From the NCBI GenBank assembly GCA_029561355.1, contig JAKQJD010000633.1:1-52562 (forward strand): DNA of 52,562 nucleotides, read 5' to 3'. Under the pieces are notes generated by a model. The model was not told the origin of the DNA, ran no database searches, and saw only the letters and a program-made list of their open reading frames with translations. Source of the DNA: Bacteroidota bacterium. GTDB lineage: Bacteria > Bacteroidota > Bacteroidia > Chitinophagales > Saprospiraceae. Position numbers and translations under genes: made by a program. Shown piece after piece: positions 34,611-42,585 of the stretch; position 1 is the first letter of the stretch, and each line of letters opens with the position of its first letter.

Positions 34611-34614
34611 TTCT

Positions 34615-35460
34615 TCATCTCCTCCGCATCCGATTATAAAACCCCATTGCTCCGAACTCCGCAGGCGTCATGATTTTCCGTTCGAAGAGGTCGGCCAGGT
34701 CGTGCACCTTTTTCACCAGTTCGATATTGGTAGCCAGGTGGTTGCGGCCGGCATCGCGGTAAATATTGTCTTCCAGGCCGATGCGCACCCCGCCGCCGTT
34801 GGCAACAGCCATGGCTGCTGCGGGCATTTGCTGGCGTCCGATACCCCCGAAGGCCCAGTAGGCGCCCTTGGGCAGCAGTTGCAGGGCCAGGCCGAGTTCG
34901 GACAGGTTGGCCTGGATACCGGAGATATTTCCGGCAATGATATTGACGTAAAACGGCGAGCGGATCAGGCCTTTTTGCACCAGGTAATTGCCGTAATGCA
35001 GCATACCCAGATCGAATACCTCCATTTCCGGGTGCACACCTTTTTCAATCATGGCTTCAGCCAGCAGGCGGATCATCTCCGGAGAATTGACGCTGGCCTG
35101 GCCGGGAAAGTTGAGCGAACTGAGGGTGAGGCTGCCCATGTCGGGGTGCAGCGACAGTACTTCGGAGCGTTTTTCGAATTCATTAAAATTGCGTCCGCTC
35201 AGGCTGGCGCACAGCACCAGATCAGGGCAATGGCGACGAATCCCTTCGAAAATTCGGGCGTAAATGTCGGCTTCCCAGGTGGGCTTGCCGGTTGTTTCGG
35301 AGCGTGCATGCAAGTGTACCAGCGTGATACCGAGTTCGGCCGCCTCGTGTACCTGCTCTACTATTTCAGCCACGGAAATCGGGACGTGCGGCGTCATTTC
35401 CTTGGTAGGTACCATGCCGGTCGGCGTGAAATTGACGATTAAAGGGGTGGTAACACTCAT
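34615..35460 (-). CDS. BKACE family (DUF849) beta-keto acid cleavage enzyme
   Basis: BKACE enzymes are Zn-dependent TIM barrels that cleave a beta-keto acid with acetyl-CoA. The founding member acts on 3-keto-5-aminohexanoate in lysine fermentation. The 281-aa product has the Zn ligands His49 and His51 in LVHLHARSE and the glutamate of GGGVRIGLEDNIYRD. GIGRQQMPAAAMA and NFTPTGMVPTKEMTPHVP match the family ends. No other lysine-fermentation genes are visible, so the substrate is open. Start ATG 35460 precedes the first strand. Confidence 0.9.
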   Translation of the reverse strand: MSVTTPLIVNFTPTGMVPTKEMTPHVPISVAEIVEQVHEAAELGITLVHLHARSETTGKPTWEADIYARIFEGIRRHCPDLVLCASLSGRNFNEFEKRSEVLSLHPDMGSLTLSSLNFPGQASVNSPEMIRLLAEAMIEKGVHPEMEVFDLGMLHYGNYLVQKGLIRSPFYVNIIAGNISGIQANLSELGLALQLLPKGAYWAFGGIGRQQMPAAAMAVANGGGVRIGLEDNIYRDAGRNHLATNIELVKKVHDLADLFERKIMTPAEFGAMGFYNRMRRR

Positions 35461-35490
35461 GAGGAATACATAAAATGGAGCGCAAAGGTG

Positions 35491-36534
35491 TTAATTTATA
35501 TGCTGATCGCGAAATGCCCAGCCGTTGTTTCTGCTCCCGAGCGCTTCTCCTGTTTTCAGGAGGATTGGAAAAATGACAAATACCGTCCAGATGATCAGGT
35601 TTCTTGGCAAGTAGTGGTAAAGAAGGTTCAGCCCAAAGATCGTGCCCGCAAAAAGAATGCACAACAACGAATACAATACCGGAACCTGTATTGGTGCATA
35701 GCGTTTGACATGTCGTTTTTTCAATTCGTCCAGTTCTTTGAAATAGGCCTTGTTAAAAAACTGTTTTTTATCGGGAAGAAACCCAAGCAGCATCTCCACG
35801 TTCCTTGCAATATACATACTGGAAACGCCCAAAAGAAAGTATTGTAAGAACTGGTAACCCGCCCGTGCCATTCCCTCCGACGTTTCAATGGTACCGCTGT
35901 TAAAAACCTTGTATATATTGTCTGCGGCAAATACGGCCATCAGCAACGAACTCCAAATGCTCAAAGTAAGCCTGCTTGCCCTGGAATGTGGAGCATAAGA
36001 AAAGGCGTGGTAGAGACTTATAGTAACGAAAGGAAGTCCGACCAACATCAGTACCACCATAAAAGGCGAATCGGGTCGGAACAATTTCAAATCGGCCATC
36101 CAGTATATAATAGCCATCGACTGCATCAGGGTGATACCTTCGGTCAATTTAACCGTTACTTTTTCACCGCTTTCAACAATGGCCAGTAAGATAAAAAAAC
36201 TCAGAAAAGTGTAGGGCCATATCGTCATATGCTCCTCAAAGTGGTATTCGTGTTCGCGTCTTCCGGGCAAAAAAGAAAAAAAACTCAGCACCAAGGCGAC
36301 CATGGCGACCAACAAAATACTTGTCCATTTTTTTGCCACTTTCTTAAATTCAAAAACGAGGCCTGCCAACATGGCCAGCATTTGAAGCGGCAACAGCCTG
36401 CCGATGGAAATACCACTCCATGCCATGGCAAATACGATCAACAGCAACACAAACAAACAAGCGCCTGCCGCGTAGTACAGGATGTTGTTATTGGGTTGCT
36501 GCTTTTTAACCGGTTTGGGGGAATGCCTACGCAT
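35491..36534 (-). CDS. Polytopic membrane protein, unknown function
   Basis: The 347-aa product has a basic N-terminal tail (MRRHSPKPVKKQQPNNN) and about nine or ten hydrophobic helices. A charged loop near 260-290 (LPDKKQFFNKAYFKELDELKKRHVK) separates the last two helices. I recognise no family. It starts 3 nt after the symporter gene ends, so the two are almost certainly cotranscribed. Codon use and composition look slightly more A/T-rich than the neighbours. It could be a companion of the symporter, but that is inference from position only. Confidence 0.78.
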   Translation of the reverse strand: MRRHSPKPVKKQQPNNNILYYAAGACLFVLLLIVFAMAWSGISIGRLLPLQMLAMLAGLVFEFKKVAKKWTSILLVAMVALVLSFFSFLPGRREHEYHFEEHMTIWPYTFLSFFILLAIVESGEKVTVKLTEGITLMQSMAIIYWMADLKLFRPDSPFMVVLMLVGLPFVTISLYHAFSYAPHSRASRLTLSIWSSLLMAVFAADNIYKVFNSGTIETSEGMARAGYQFLQYFLLGVSSMYIARNVEMLLGFLPDKKQFFNKAYFKELDELKKRHVKRYAPIQVPVLYSLLCILFAGTIFGLNLLYHYLPRNLIIWTVFVIFPILLKTGEALGSRNNGWAFRDQHIN

Positions 36535-36537
36535 CTG

Positions 36538-37995
36538 CTACAGGCTGTTGTTCGCCATTTCATCATCAAACTCCCCTTCCCAGCGCGCTACCACGGCCGA
36601 AGCCAGGCAGTTGCCCATCAGGTTGACGCAGGTACGACCCATGTCCATCAAGGCATCCACGCCGAGGATGATGGCAATCGGCCATTCCGGAATGCCGAAT
36701 TGATTGACCGTAGCGGCCAGGATGACCAGTGATGCCCTCGGTACGCCTGCCACACCTTTGGAAGTGAGCAGCAGGGTGCCCATGAGCGCCAGTTGCGTTT
36801 CCCACGACAGGTGCATGCCGGCGGCTTGCGCACAAAACACGGAGGCCAGCGACAGGTACAGCGTGGAGCCGTCGAGGTTGAAACTATAACCGGTGGGTAG
36901 TACGAACGAAACGATCTTGCGCGGCACCCCGAATTTTTCCATTGCAGCAAGTGCCTTCGGAAGAGCCGCTTCCGAACTCGCCGTAGCGAATGCCAGCGAA
37001 GCGGGTTCGTAAATAGCACGGAAAAACTTTCCGATCGGGATTCTGAACAGCAGCAGTACCGGAATAAACACCAGCATGATAAAGATGAACAAGGCTACAT
37101 ACAGGGTACCAAGCAGTTTGACCAGGTTCCACACCACGTCGAAACCCATCGTGCCGATGGTGTAAGCCATGGCGCCGCCCACGGCAATGGGCGCGAAATA
37201 CATGATGATACCGGTGAACTTGAACATCACCTCGGTGAGCGATTCCGTCCAGTCGAGCATGACCTTGCGGTGGTGCTCGGGAATTTCACGAAGTGCGAAA
37301 CCGAAGATCAGGCTGAAAATTACAACCTGCAGAACGGCGCCTTCATATATCATTTTGGCTACGTTCTCCGGGAAAATGTGCAGAATGACAGATTTCCAGT
37401 TCTGTTTGACCGGAGCGGGCGGCGAAGAAAGTTCCTTGCCGTGGAAAAGCAGTTTGGCTGTACCTTTCACGGAATCGACCTGCACGTTAAGGTCTGTTGC
37501 AGGCAGAAAAACGGGTTCCGCAGCCGGCGATTTGATGGCGATGCCTTCACCCGCTTTTGAAAAATTGATAGCAGCCAGCCCAATTACCAGGGCAATGGAA
37601 GTGGCCGCGATGAAATAGGTGAAAGCCTTTGCGCTCATGCGCCCCACCTGTTTGGAATTACTTTGACCGGCAATACCAACGACCAGGGTACCGAACAGCA
37701 ATGGCGCAATAACCGTTTTGATCAGTTGAATAAAGATCTTGCTCAGTATTTCGAGGTTCGAGCCCACTTTTGGGAAATCGTACCCGACGGCCATGCCGAT
37801 CACCATACTCAGCAAGATCCAGGTAGTCAGGGAGTTGTTGCGATATCCATAAATACAAAGGGCTCCGATCGCCCACCAGCGGGCGCCCACCAGAACGCCG
37901 GGTTCAATCGGGATTCCAACGGAAGGCAACAGATGAAGACCGGCCACAGCGGCAACACTTAAAATGGCAAACCAAAGTGATTTGGCAGATTTCAT
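36538..37995 (-). CDS. DAACS-family dicarboxylate/amino acid:cation symporter
   Basis: The 485-aa protein is a GltP/DctA-type inner-membrane symporter for glutamate, aspartate or C4-dicarboxylates. It has the serine-rich hairpin (AFATASSEAALPKAL), the helix-7 substrate motif SFNLDGSTLYLSLASVF and the second hairpin TSKGVAGVPRASLVIL. Helix 8 ends DMGRTCVNLMGNCLASAVVA. An insertion of about 60 hydrophilic residues after the fourth or fifth helix (about 160-215) is longer than in E. coli GltP. The unknown membrane protein follows 3 nt downstream. Confidence 0.93.
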   Translation of the reverse strand: MKSAKSLWFAILSVAAVAGLHLLPSVGIPIEPGVLVGARWWAIGALCIYGYRNNSLTTWILLSMVIGMAVGYDFPKVGSNLEILSKIFIQLIKTVIAPLLFGTLVVGIAGQSNSKQVGRMSAKAFTYFIAATSIALVIGLAAINFSKAGEGIAIKSPAAEPVFLPATDLNVQVDSVKGTAKLLFHGKELSSPPAPVKQNWKSVILHIFPENVAKMIYEGAVLQVVIFSLIFGFALREIPEHHRKVMLDWTESLTEVMFKFTGIIMYFAPIAVGGAMAYTIGTMGFDVVWNLVKLLGTLYVALFIFIMLVFIPVLLLFRIPIGKFFRAIYEPASLAFATASSEAALPKALAAMEKFGVPRKIVSFVLPTGYSFNLDGSTLYLSLASVFCAQAAGMHLSWETQLALMGTLLLTSKGVAGVPRASLVILAATVNQFGIPEWPIAIILGVDALMDMGRTCVNLMGNCLASAVVARWEGEFDDEMANNSL

Positions 37996-38052
37996 ATAAG
38001 GAGAAAGGATTTTAGGCGGCTAAAGTACAAGTTAATTGCACTTCGCAGCCCC

Positions 38053-38388
38053 TTACATCGTACCCAGTTTGAAAATACCGCCGATGATCAGGCAGGCAAG
38101 CGCCGCCGCCGCAACAATACCGCCCAGCGATACGCTGAACAGGGCCAGACAAAGGGCCAGACCCAGGCCGAAAAGCCCGGTCCACAGGAGCCGGTCGGGC
38201 AAATCGGAGGCGTTGCCATGGCGTATTATCTTTTTCCAGAATCGCTGGATCTTTTGCATTTTCCGTTCCGACAGCCTGCTTGTCCGAACGGTTGTTTCCG
38301 TAAATCCGTTTAAGGGCATCGCTGCATGCAGGCGGGGAAAGTAATCCAACCCACACAACAGGAAAAGTATGAGAAAGCGCTTTTTCAT
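38053..38388 (-). CDS. Small membrane protein with signal peptide, unknown function
   Basis: The 111-aa product begins with a signal-like segment (MKKRFLILFLLCGLDYFPRLHA). It continues with a basic stretch (LSERKMQKIQRFWKKIIRH) and ends with two close hydrophobic helices (LFGLGLALCLALFSVSLGG, IVAAAALACLIIGGIF). Similar short proteins are common in Bacteroidota, but I cannot name a family. It is followed 57 nt later by the symporter gene on the same strand. Confidence 0.7.
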   Translation of the reverse strand: MKKRFLILFLLCGLDYFPRLHAAMPLNGFTETTVRTSRLSERKMQKIQRFWKKIIRHGNASDLPDRLLWTGLFGLGLALCLALFSVSLGGIVAAAALACLIIGGIFKLGTM

Positions 38389-38428
38389 ATTTGATTTTAG
38401 TTGCCGGTTTTAAAAAACGCAAGTCGAC

Positions 38429-38531
38429 GTAGCGCGGCTTTCTAGCCGTCAGGATGGCGCCATTTATGGCAACGGTATGTTCTGGCGGGACATAAATGTC
38501 CGCCATCCCGACGGCTTAAAAGCCGTGCTAC
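38429..38531. repeat. REP-like inverted repeat (GCGGCTTT..AGCCGTC)
   Basis: Arms 38429-38468 and 38491-38531 pair imperfectly over about 40 bp. Each arm itself contains a small hairpin (CGGCTTTCTAGCCG, CGGCTTAAAAGCCG). Unlike the other spacer palindromes it has no tandem heptamer tails, so it appears to be a different repeat class. Confidence 0.75.
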
Positions 38532-38560
38532 CGTAAATATCACTGGATTGCTCAATAAAA

Positions 38561-38594
38561 ATCCCGAATTTTCTCATCAGGGAAAATTCGGGAT
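38561..38594. terminator. Bidirectional hairpin at the end of the respiratory locus
   Basis: A perfect 13-bp stem (38561-38573 with 38582-38594, ATCCCGAATTTTC) with an 8-nt loop lies about 50 nt beyond the stop of the last respiratory-locus gene (38648). It is well placed to terminate the minus-strand operon. Confidence 0.65.
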
Positions 38595-38647
38595 AGTTCT
38601 ATTCCGGGAATATCGGAGTGTCAGGCTCAATGAAAATCAGGAACCGG

Positions 38648-38926
38648 CTAGGCCAATTCCTCATCCGTCAGTTCTACCACCTGCTGTGAATCGCCCCGGC
38701 GATTGCGCCACCACCACACGCCGATACTTCCGACGAGCAGATAAGGCAACAAAAGCATATACAGGATACCGGCGTTGAGGCCGCGAGGGTCGCCGCCGCC
38801 CGATTTGAGGTTGGCTTCCGCAGATCCTTTACACATGGCGCATTGCGCAGCAATCGGATCGATCAGTGCCGCCACACCAATCAGCAGCAGGACAAGAGCG
38901 GCTACTTTGAATGTTTTATTTGCCAT
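38648..38926 (-). CDS. Small Cys-motif membrane protein of the oxidase locus
   Basis: The 92-aa product has a signal peptide, then CAMCKGSAEANLKSGGGDPR, a helix GILYMLLLPYLLVGSIGVWWW and a basic tail. The C-x-x-C next to the membrane is characteristic of a short protein often seen beside cox genes in Bacteroidota. A heme-binding or copper-handling role is conceivable but not shown. ATG 38926 is chosen because the signal peptide begins there. It closes the act-cox gene series. Confidence 0.75.
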   Translation of the reverse strand: MANKTFKVAALVLLLIGVAALIDPIAAQCAMCKGSAEANLKSGGGDPRGLNAGILYMLLLPYLLVGSIGVWWWRNRRGDSQQVVELTDEELA

Positions 38927-38990
38927 GTTTATATTGAGTGTTAAAATCGTTGTGGAATGAAATTGGTTTTGAAGGGACAACAACGTTTAA

Positions 38991-39056
38991 GAGGGTGTGT
39001 TTAGATCATGTTCGGTATTTTTTTGCTAAACACGAAACACAAAAAACCAAACACAC
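38991..39056. repeat. Imperfect palindrome between DUF420 and the small Cys-motif gene
   Basis: AGAGGGTGTGTTTAG on the left pairs imperfectly with AAACCAAACACACTC on the right, with further weak pairing inside. The right half resembles the 17.5-kb element (AACACAAAAAACCAAACAC). The element ends right before the DUF420 stop codon. Confidence 0.55.
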
Positions 39057-39593
39057 TCAATAATACGGTTTCAGCATCAGATAACAAATCGGGCCGGTAA
39101 TAGCCACGTACAGCCAGAGTGGAAATACCCAGCGCGCCATTTTGCGGTGGCGTTCGATCTGATTCGTATAGGCCCGGTTGAACGTAAGCAGCACCAGCGG
39201 CAATGTAACCGCAGCGAGCACGACGTGTGTGAGCAGCAGGAAAAAGTATACCGTGCGGATCACACCGGTTCCGCCGAAACGTGTTTCAGGTGTCGTAAAA
39301 TGATACAGCACGTATGAAACCAGAAACAATGCCGAACATACCATCGCCAGGTAAATGGCCTTGCGGTGTTGCTCGATCTGTTTGTTTTTAATGTAATAGA
39401 GGGCCACCAGCAAAATTACAGCCGTAATGGCATTGAGCGTGGCATGGATAGGCGGCAGAAAATGGAAATCGATCCCCAGATCGATTTTAACCCGGCGCAT
39501 GAGTCCGACAAGCAGCAAAACCACTACCGAGACCACATATGCGGCCACATTCAGCCTTTTTTCCAGAAGTATATTCGATTGTAAAATTGACAT
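39057..39593 (-). CDS. DUF420 membrane protein (oxidase assembly-associated)
   Basis: DUF420 proteins occur with aa3- and caa3-type oxidases, and relatives such as CtaM are needed for oxidase maturation. The 178-aa product has five helices and the family histidines in LPPIHATLNA, EQHRKAIYLAM, LYHFTTPE, LLTHVVLAA and ERHRKMARW. Its position between the SCO-like gene and the small Cys-motif gene is the usual one in this phylum. Confidence 0.9.
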   Translation of the reverse strand: MSILQSNILLEKRLNVAAYVVSVVVLLLVGLMRRVKIDLGIDFHFLPPIHATLNAITAVILLVALYYIKNKQIEQHRKAIYLAMVCSALFLVSYVLYHFTTPETRFGGTGVIRTVYFFLLLTHVVLAAVTLPLVLLTFNRAYTNQIERHRKMARWVFPLWLYVAITGPICYLMLKPYY

Positions 39594-39630
39594 GATAAAG
39601 GTGATTTTTTATGATCACGTGGGGTTGGAG

Positions 39631-39687
39631 GAGGCGAGGATGTGAGTATTCGGGTGGATGAGTTCAAATACTCGAATCCTCATATCC
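39631..39687. repeat. Imperfect palindrome GAGGATATGAGGATT type
   Basis: Left GAGGCGAGGATGTGAGTATTCG and right AAATACTCGAATCCTCATATCCTC pair with several mismatches over roughly 22 bp. It occupies the gap between the SCO-like and DUF420 genes. Confidence 0.6.
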
Positions 39688-39688
39688 T

Positions 39689-40333
39689 CTATTTCACATA
39701 GGGCAGCAGCATCGCAACGTGTTCCACCAGCCTGCCGAGTTGTTTTTCGTCGAGGGCGTCGTAGTAGCGGCGAATCTGCCCGGAAGTATCCGTCACCGCG
39801 TAGTATTCCTGCGCCGGCTGAATACCTTCTTTTTTACAGTATTGTTCGTATCCGTAATCGATAATCACGCGCCAGTCGTCGAGCGCGCCCGTCCACACCC
39901 AGGTAGCGTAGTCGGCGGAAGGCAGGGTTTGTTTATAGGAAGTGAACTCAGCGGTACCGCCTTCCGCAATCATACCGAGCCGGAAGTCGGGACGGATTTG
40001 CTCGCCTATTTTGCCAAACTGGGTAAAGAGCCGTTCGCAGTCGTCGAGGATCTTTTTGTTGGCAGGCGTGAGGTCCGGATTTTTACCAAAAATATGAATG
40101 ACCGCCACACTGCTTTCCAGCCTGTTCTGGCGTTCGCCGCCGGGAAGGATCAGATAGGCCGGGCGAATTTTTCCGTACTGGCCCAGTTCCGAAACAGCCG
40201 CCTTGCGCCAGTTCCATCCGCTGCGCATATACAGGTAGGATGCGCCGGGCAAGCCGACCAGGATGAGAAAGAGGATCACACCGATCACAATTTTGCGCGA
40301 TCGGGGCGCAGGTTGTTCTTCAATATTGCTCAT
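39689..40333 (-). CDS. SCO-like thioredoxin-fold protein lacking copper ligands
   Basis: SCO proteins deliver copper to the Cu(A) site of subunit II through a CxxxC motif and a distant His. The 214-aa product sits in the place SCO occupies in Bacteroidota oxidase loci and has the matching N-terminal anchor (VIGVILFLILVGLPGASYLYM). Its alternating strand-helix pattern (SSVAVIHIFG, PDFRLGMIAEGG, YYAVTDTSGQIRRYYD, LGRLVEHVAMLLP) also fits. There is no CxxxC; the only cysteines are isolated (DDCERL and EQYCKKE). It may be a non-metallated SCO paralogue. The fold call is an inference. Confidence 0.65.
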   Translation of the reverse strand: MSNIEEQPAPRSRKIVIGVILFLILVGLPGASYLYMRSGWNWRKAAVSELGQYGKIRPAYLILPGGERQNRLESSVAVIHIFGKNPDLTPANKKILDDCERLFTQFGKIGEQIRPDFRLGMIAEGGTAEFTSYKQTLPSADYATWVWTGALDDWRVIIDYGYEQYCKKEGIQPAQEYYAVTDTSGQIRRYYDALDEKQLGRLVEHVAMLLPYVK

Positions 40334-40356
40334 CGTATCAAAATCAGTTAACCAAC

Positions 40357-40390
40357 AAAAAAGGCGGGATGTTGTTGCCCGCCTTTTTTG
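40357..40390. terminator. Bidirectional intrinsic terminator inside the oxidase locus
   Basis: A G/C-rich stem (GGCGGG with CCCGCC) is flanked by A6 and T6 runs and begins 3 nt past the stop of the subunit IV gene. On the minus strand it is a standard terminator. The SCO-like and later genes must then depend on read-through or another promoter. Confidence 0.8.
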
Positions 40391-40392
40391 TT

Positions 40393-40827
40393 TTAGCCTT
40401 TATAATATGAAGCACCGGGCAAGAGGTATCCGGTAGGTTTTCCCGCCGGCGCCGGTTGCACCACTTCTTCATTTTTCTCTTTAATGAGTTCGCGGCGTGC
40501 GCCCCAGGCACTACCTTCCTGAAAGAAGGCGATAATGGCCCAGATGAGCAGCGTGACCGGTAACAGTACGCTCAAAACCAGCCCGCGCAGCTCGTACGCC
40601 ATGTGCATGAAGTAAAAGACGATGAAATAGGCTTTATAAATAGAGAAACCTACCATGAGCGCCATGTACAGATAGTGTCCGAAGCCATGCTTGAACTCCA
40701 CGCCGTGGATCAGGTGGCCTTTCGCCAGTAACGCGATAAATACCTCGACGATCGTGATCGCTCCGAGCAGCATCAGGCCCTTGAAAACAAGCGCCTTTTG
40801 TTCTTCATATGTTTGATGTCCAGCCAT
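40393..40827 (-). CDS. Cytochrome c oxidase subunit IV (prokaryotic type)
   Basis: The 144-aa inner-membrane protein has three helices (LVFKGLMLLGAITIVEVFIALL, YLYMALMVGFSIYKAYFIVFYF, LVLSVLLPVTLLIWAIIAFF). The conserved HMAYELRG loop between helices two and three identifies the family, which stabilises the heme-copper oxidase. It follows subunit III closely. Confidence 0.9.
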   Translation of the reverse strand: MAGHQTYEEQKALVFKGLMLLGAITIVEVFIALLAKGHLIHGVEFKHGFGHYLYMALMVGFSIYKAYFIVFYFMHMAYELRGLVLSVLLPVTLLIWAIIAFFQEGSAWGARRELIKEKNEEVVQPAPAGKPTGYLLPGASYYKG

Positions 40828-40881
40828 TTGTTCAAAAACGGTTGTGATGAGTTGGAAAATGAGTGTTTCAGCCGGTGAATA

Positions 40882-41757
40882 TTACAGCAGGTAAAAAACG
40901 AGGAATACGAATACCCAGACCAGGTCGACGAAGTGCCAGTAGAGGCCGATCTTTTCGATCATCTCATAGCCGTTTCTGCGTGCGGCATAAAGCCCGCCGG
41001 CAGCATTGAGCATGATGATCGTCAGGAACAACACCCCGGAAAATACGTGGAAACCGTGGAAACCTGTGATGAAAAAGAACAGGGCGCCAAAGGCTTTGGG
41101 ACCAAAAGCCGCTTCGGTAGTCTGACCGGCATAAGCGCCTGCAGTGTAGCGGATTTTCGGAACGTCAAATTTGCCATCATGCTTGTGCAGCAGGTAACTC
41201 TCGTCTTTTTTGAACGTTTTCGGCGTGCCGTCGGCGTTTTTAGCCTCGGTGCCATCGGCATTCAGGTAAATGCCGTCGGCAATGTGCCGTCCGAACGGGT
41301 TCTGACTGACCGTCATGTTTTCTCCGGCAATCAGGGTGGTCCATTCGTATGCCTGGCAGCCGAGGAAACTCGCGCCACCCAGAATAGTCAGGAACATCCA
41401 GAATACTACGCCACGGGAATTTTCCCGGTGACCTTCCTGCACGGCACGCACCATGGTAACCGAACTGAAGATCAGGATGAAAGTCATCACCGTAACGAAT
41501 ACCAGGGGCAAATGTCCTTTTACAAAAGGAAAGGATGCGAACACGAAATCCGCTTCCGGCCAGGTCGGCATACTGAAACGAAGGGCGCCATAGGCGATCA
41601 GGAATCCGGCGAATGTAAATGCATCGGATACCAGGAAGTACCACATCATCAGTTTGCCGTAAGTGGCGCCCATGGGTTCGGCGCCGCCTTCCCAGAGTTC
41701 GGCTTCGTTTACGTCGTCGTGCGTTTCGTGTGCGTGTGTAACAGAAGTATCTGCCAT
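40882..41757 (-). CDS. Cytochrome c oxidase subunit III, long form
   Basis: The 291-aa product (from MADTSVTHAHETHDD) has the subunit III helix pattern: KLMMWYFLVSDAFTFAGFL, the TMVRAVQEGHRENS loop, then GFHGFHVFSGVLFLTIIML and IGLYWHFVDLVWVFVFLVFYLL. About 75 hydrophilic residues are inserted after LGCQAYEWT (including NADGTEAKNADGTPKTFKKD). The N-terminal tail is His-rich. ATG 41757 is chosen, although an ATG three codons upstream is equally possible. A second, short subunit III gene lies just upstream. Confidence 0.92.
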   Translation of the reverse strand: MADTSVTHAHETHDDVNEAELWEGGAEPMGATYGKLMMWYFLVSDAFTFAGFLIAYGALRFSMPTWPEADFVFASFPFVKGHLPLVFVTVMTFILIFSSVTMVRAVQEGHRENSRGVVFWMFLTILGGASFLGCQAYEWTTLIAGENMTVSQNPFGRHIADGIYLNADGTEAKNADGTPKTFKKDESYLLHKHDGKFDVPKIRYTAGAYAGQTTEAAFGPKAFGALFFFITGFHGFHVFSGVLFLTIIMLNAAGGLYAARRNGYEMIEKIGLYWHFVDLVWVFVFLVFYLL

Positions 41758-41800
41758 GATAATCAAACAGTTATGTTATTTAAGTGCGGAGCCTTTTTTC

Positions 41801-41880
41801 AGTGCGAAGTGCGAAGTTGACAGTGCGAAGTCGTACATTTTTTAGTGCGAAGTGCGAAGTCAACAGTGCGAAGTCGTACA
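41801..41880. repeat. 43-bp direct repeat of GTGCGAAG words
   Basis: Two copies (41801-41837 and 41844-41880), nearly identical, each contain AGTGCGAAGTGCGAAGT and CAGTGCGAAGTCGTAC. They occupy the gap between the two subunit III genes. The word GTGCGAAGTGCGAAG is present in reverse orientation at 25369-25383. Confidence 0.85.
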
Positions 41881-41999
41881 CCTTCAAAGCCTCCAATCAA
41901 AATTCAATCCATAAAGCCCTGAAAGGGCGAAAGCATCAGCCCGCGCCAACGGCGTGGGTATTCGTGGTATTCGAGGATTTTCGTGGGGTTTGGATGGTA

Positions 42000-42575
42000 T
42001 TACGATTGTAACAGAAAAAACACAATCAGATACACCCACAGCACATCCACAAAATGCCAGTATTGTACCACCAGTTCGAAACGCAGTTTCCTGCGCGGCG
42101 TAGGTTTAAACGGCAAAATAAAAGCATGCAGCATAGCCATCGTCAGCGCGCCCAATCCACCCAGTACGTGCGCCGCGTGCAGCCCCGGAATCACAAACAT
42201 AAAAGAACTCGACGGATTCGCGGTAAAAGTAGCCCCGATAGCCGTCAGCGCCTCCCAGCCCTTGTATTGCAGGATCAGAAAAGCGATGCCCAGCAAAAAA
42301 GTTGCGATCAGGAAGCCTTTGTATTGTTTCTCGGCGCCGCGCACAAATGCCTTGTAGGACAAGTGAATCGTTACGCTGCTCAATATAATGACTGCCGTAT
42401 TCAGGAGAAAGATATCGGGTATTTTAAACTCGAACCAGTTTCCGGAATTCCTGCGGACGATATACGCGCTGGTAAGCGCACCGAACATCATAATGATGCT
42501 GCCGATACCCACCCACAGGGCAAATTTGTGCTGATGTATTTTACTCCGGTTGTATTCCGGCGTTAATGCACCCAT
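42000..42575 (-). CDS. Cytochrome c oxidase subunit III, short form
   Basis: The 191-aa product has five helices and subunit III marks: SIIMMFGALTSAYIVRR, NTAVIILSSVTIHLSY, the FMFVIPGLHAAHVLGGL segment with conserved histidine, and VVQYWHFVDVLWVYLIVFFLL at the end. It lies 10 nt from ctaB. Two subunit III-like genes in one oxidase operon are common in Bacteroidota; the short one may pair with ACIII-linked oxidase forms. Confidence 0.92.
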   Translation of the reverse strand: MGALTPEYNRSKIHQHKFALWVGIGSIIMMFGALTSAYIVRRNSGNWFEFKIPDIFLLNTAVIILSSVTIHLSYKAFVRGAEKQYKGFLIATFLLGIAFLILQYKGWEALTAIGATFTANPSSSFMFVIPGLHAAHVLGGLGALTMAMLHAFILPFKPTPRRKLRFELVVQYWHFVDVLWVYLIVFFLLQS

Positions 42576-42585
42576 TTTTTTAAAT

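Noticed and set aside
38012..38506. 164-aa minus-strand frame crossing the REP-like repeat
   Set aside because: It overlaps the better 38053-38388 gene in another frame, and its N-terminal part is translated repeat DNA.
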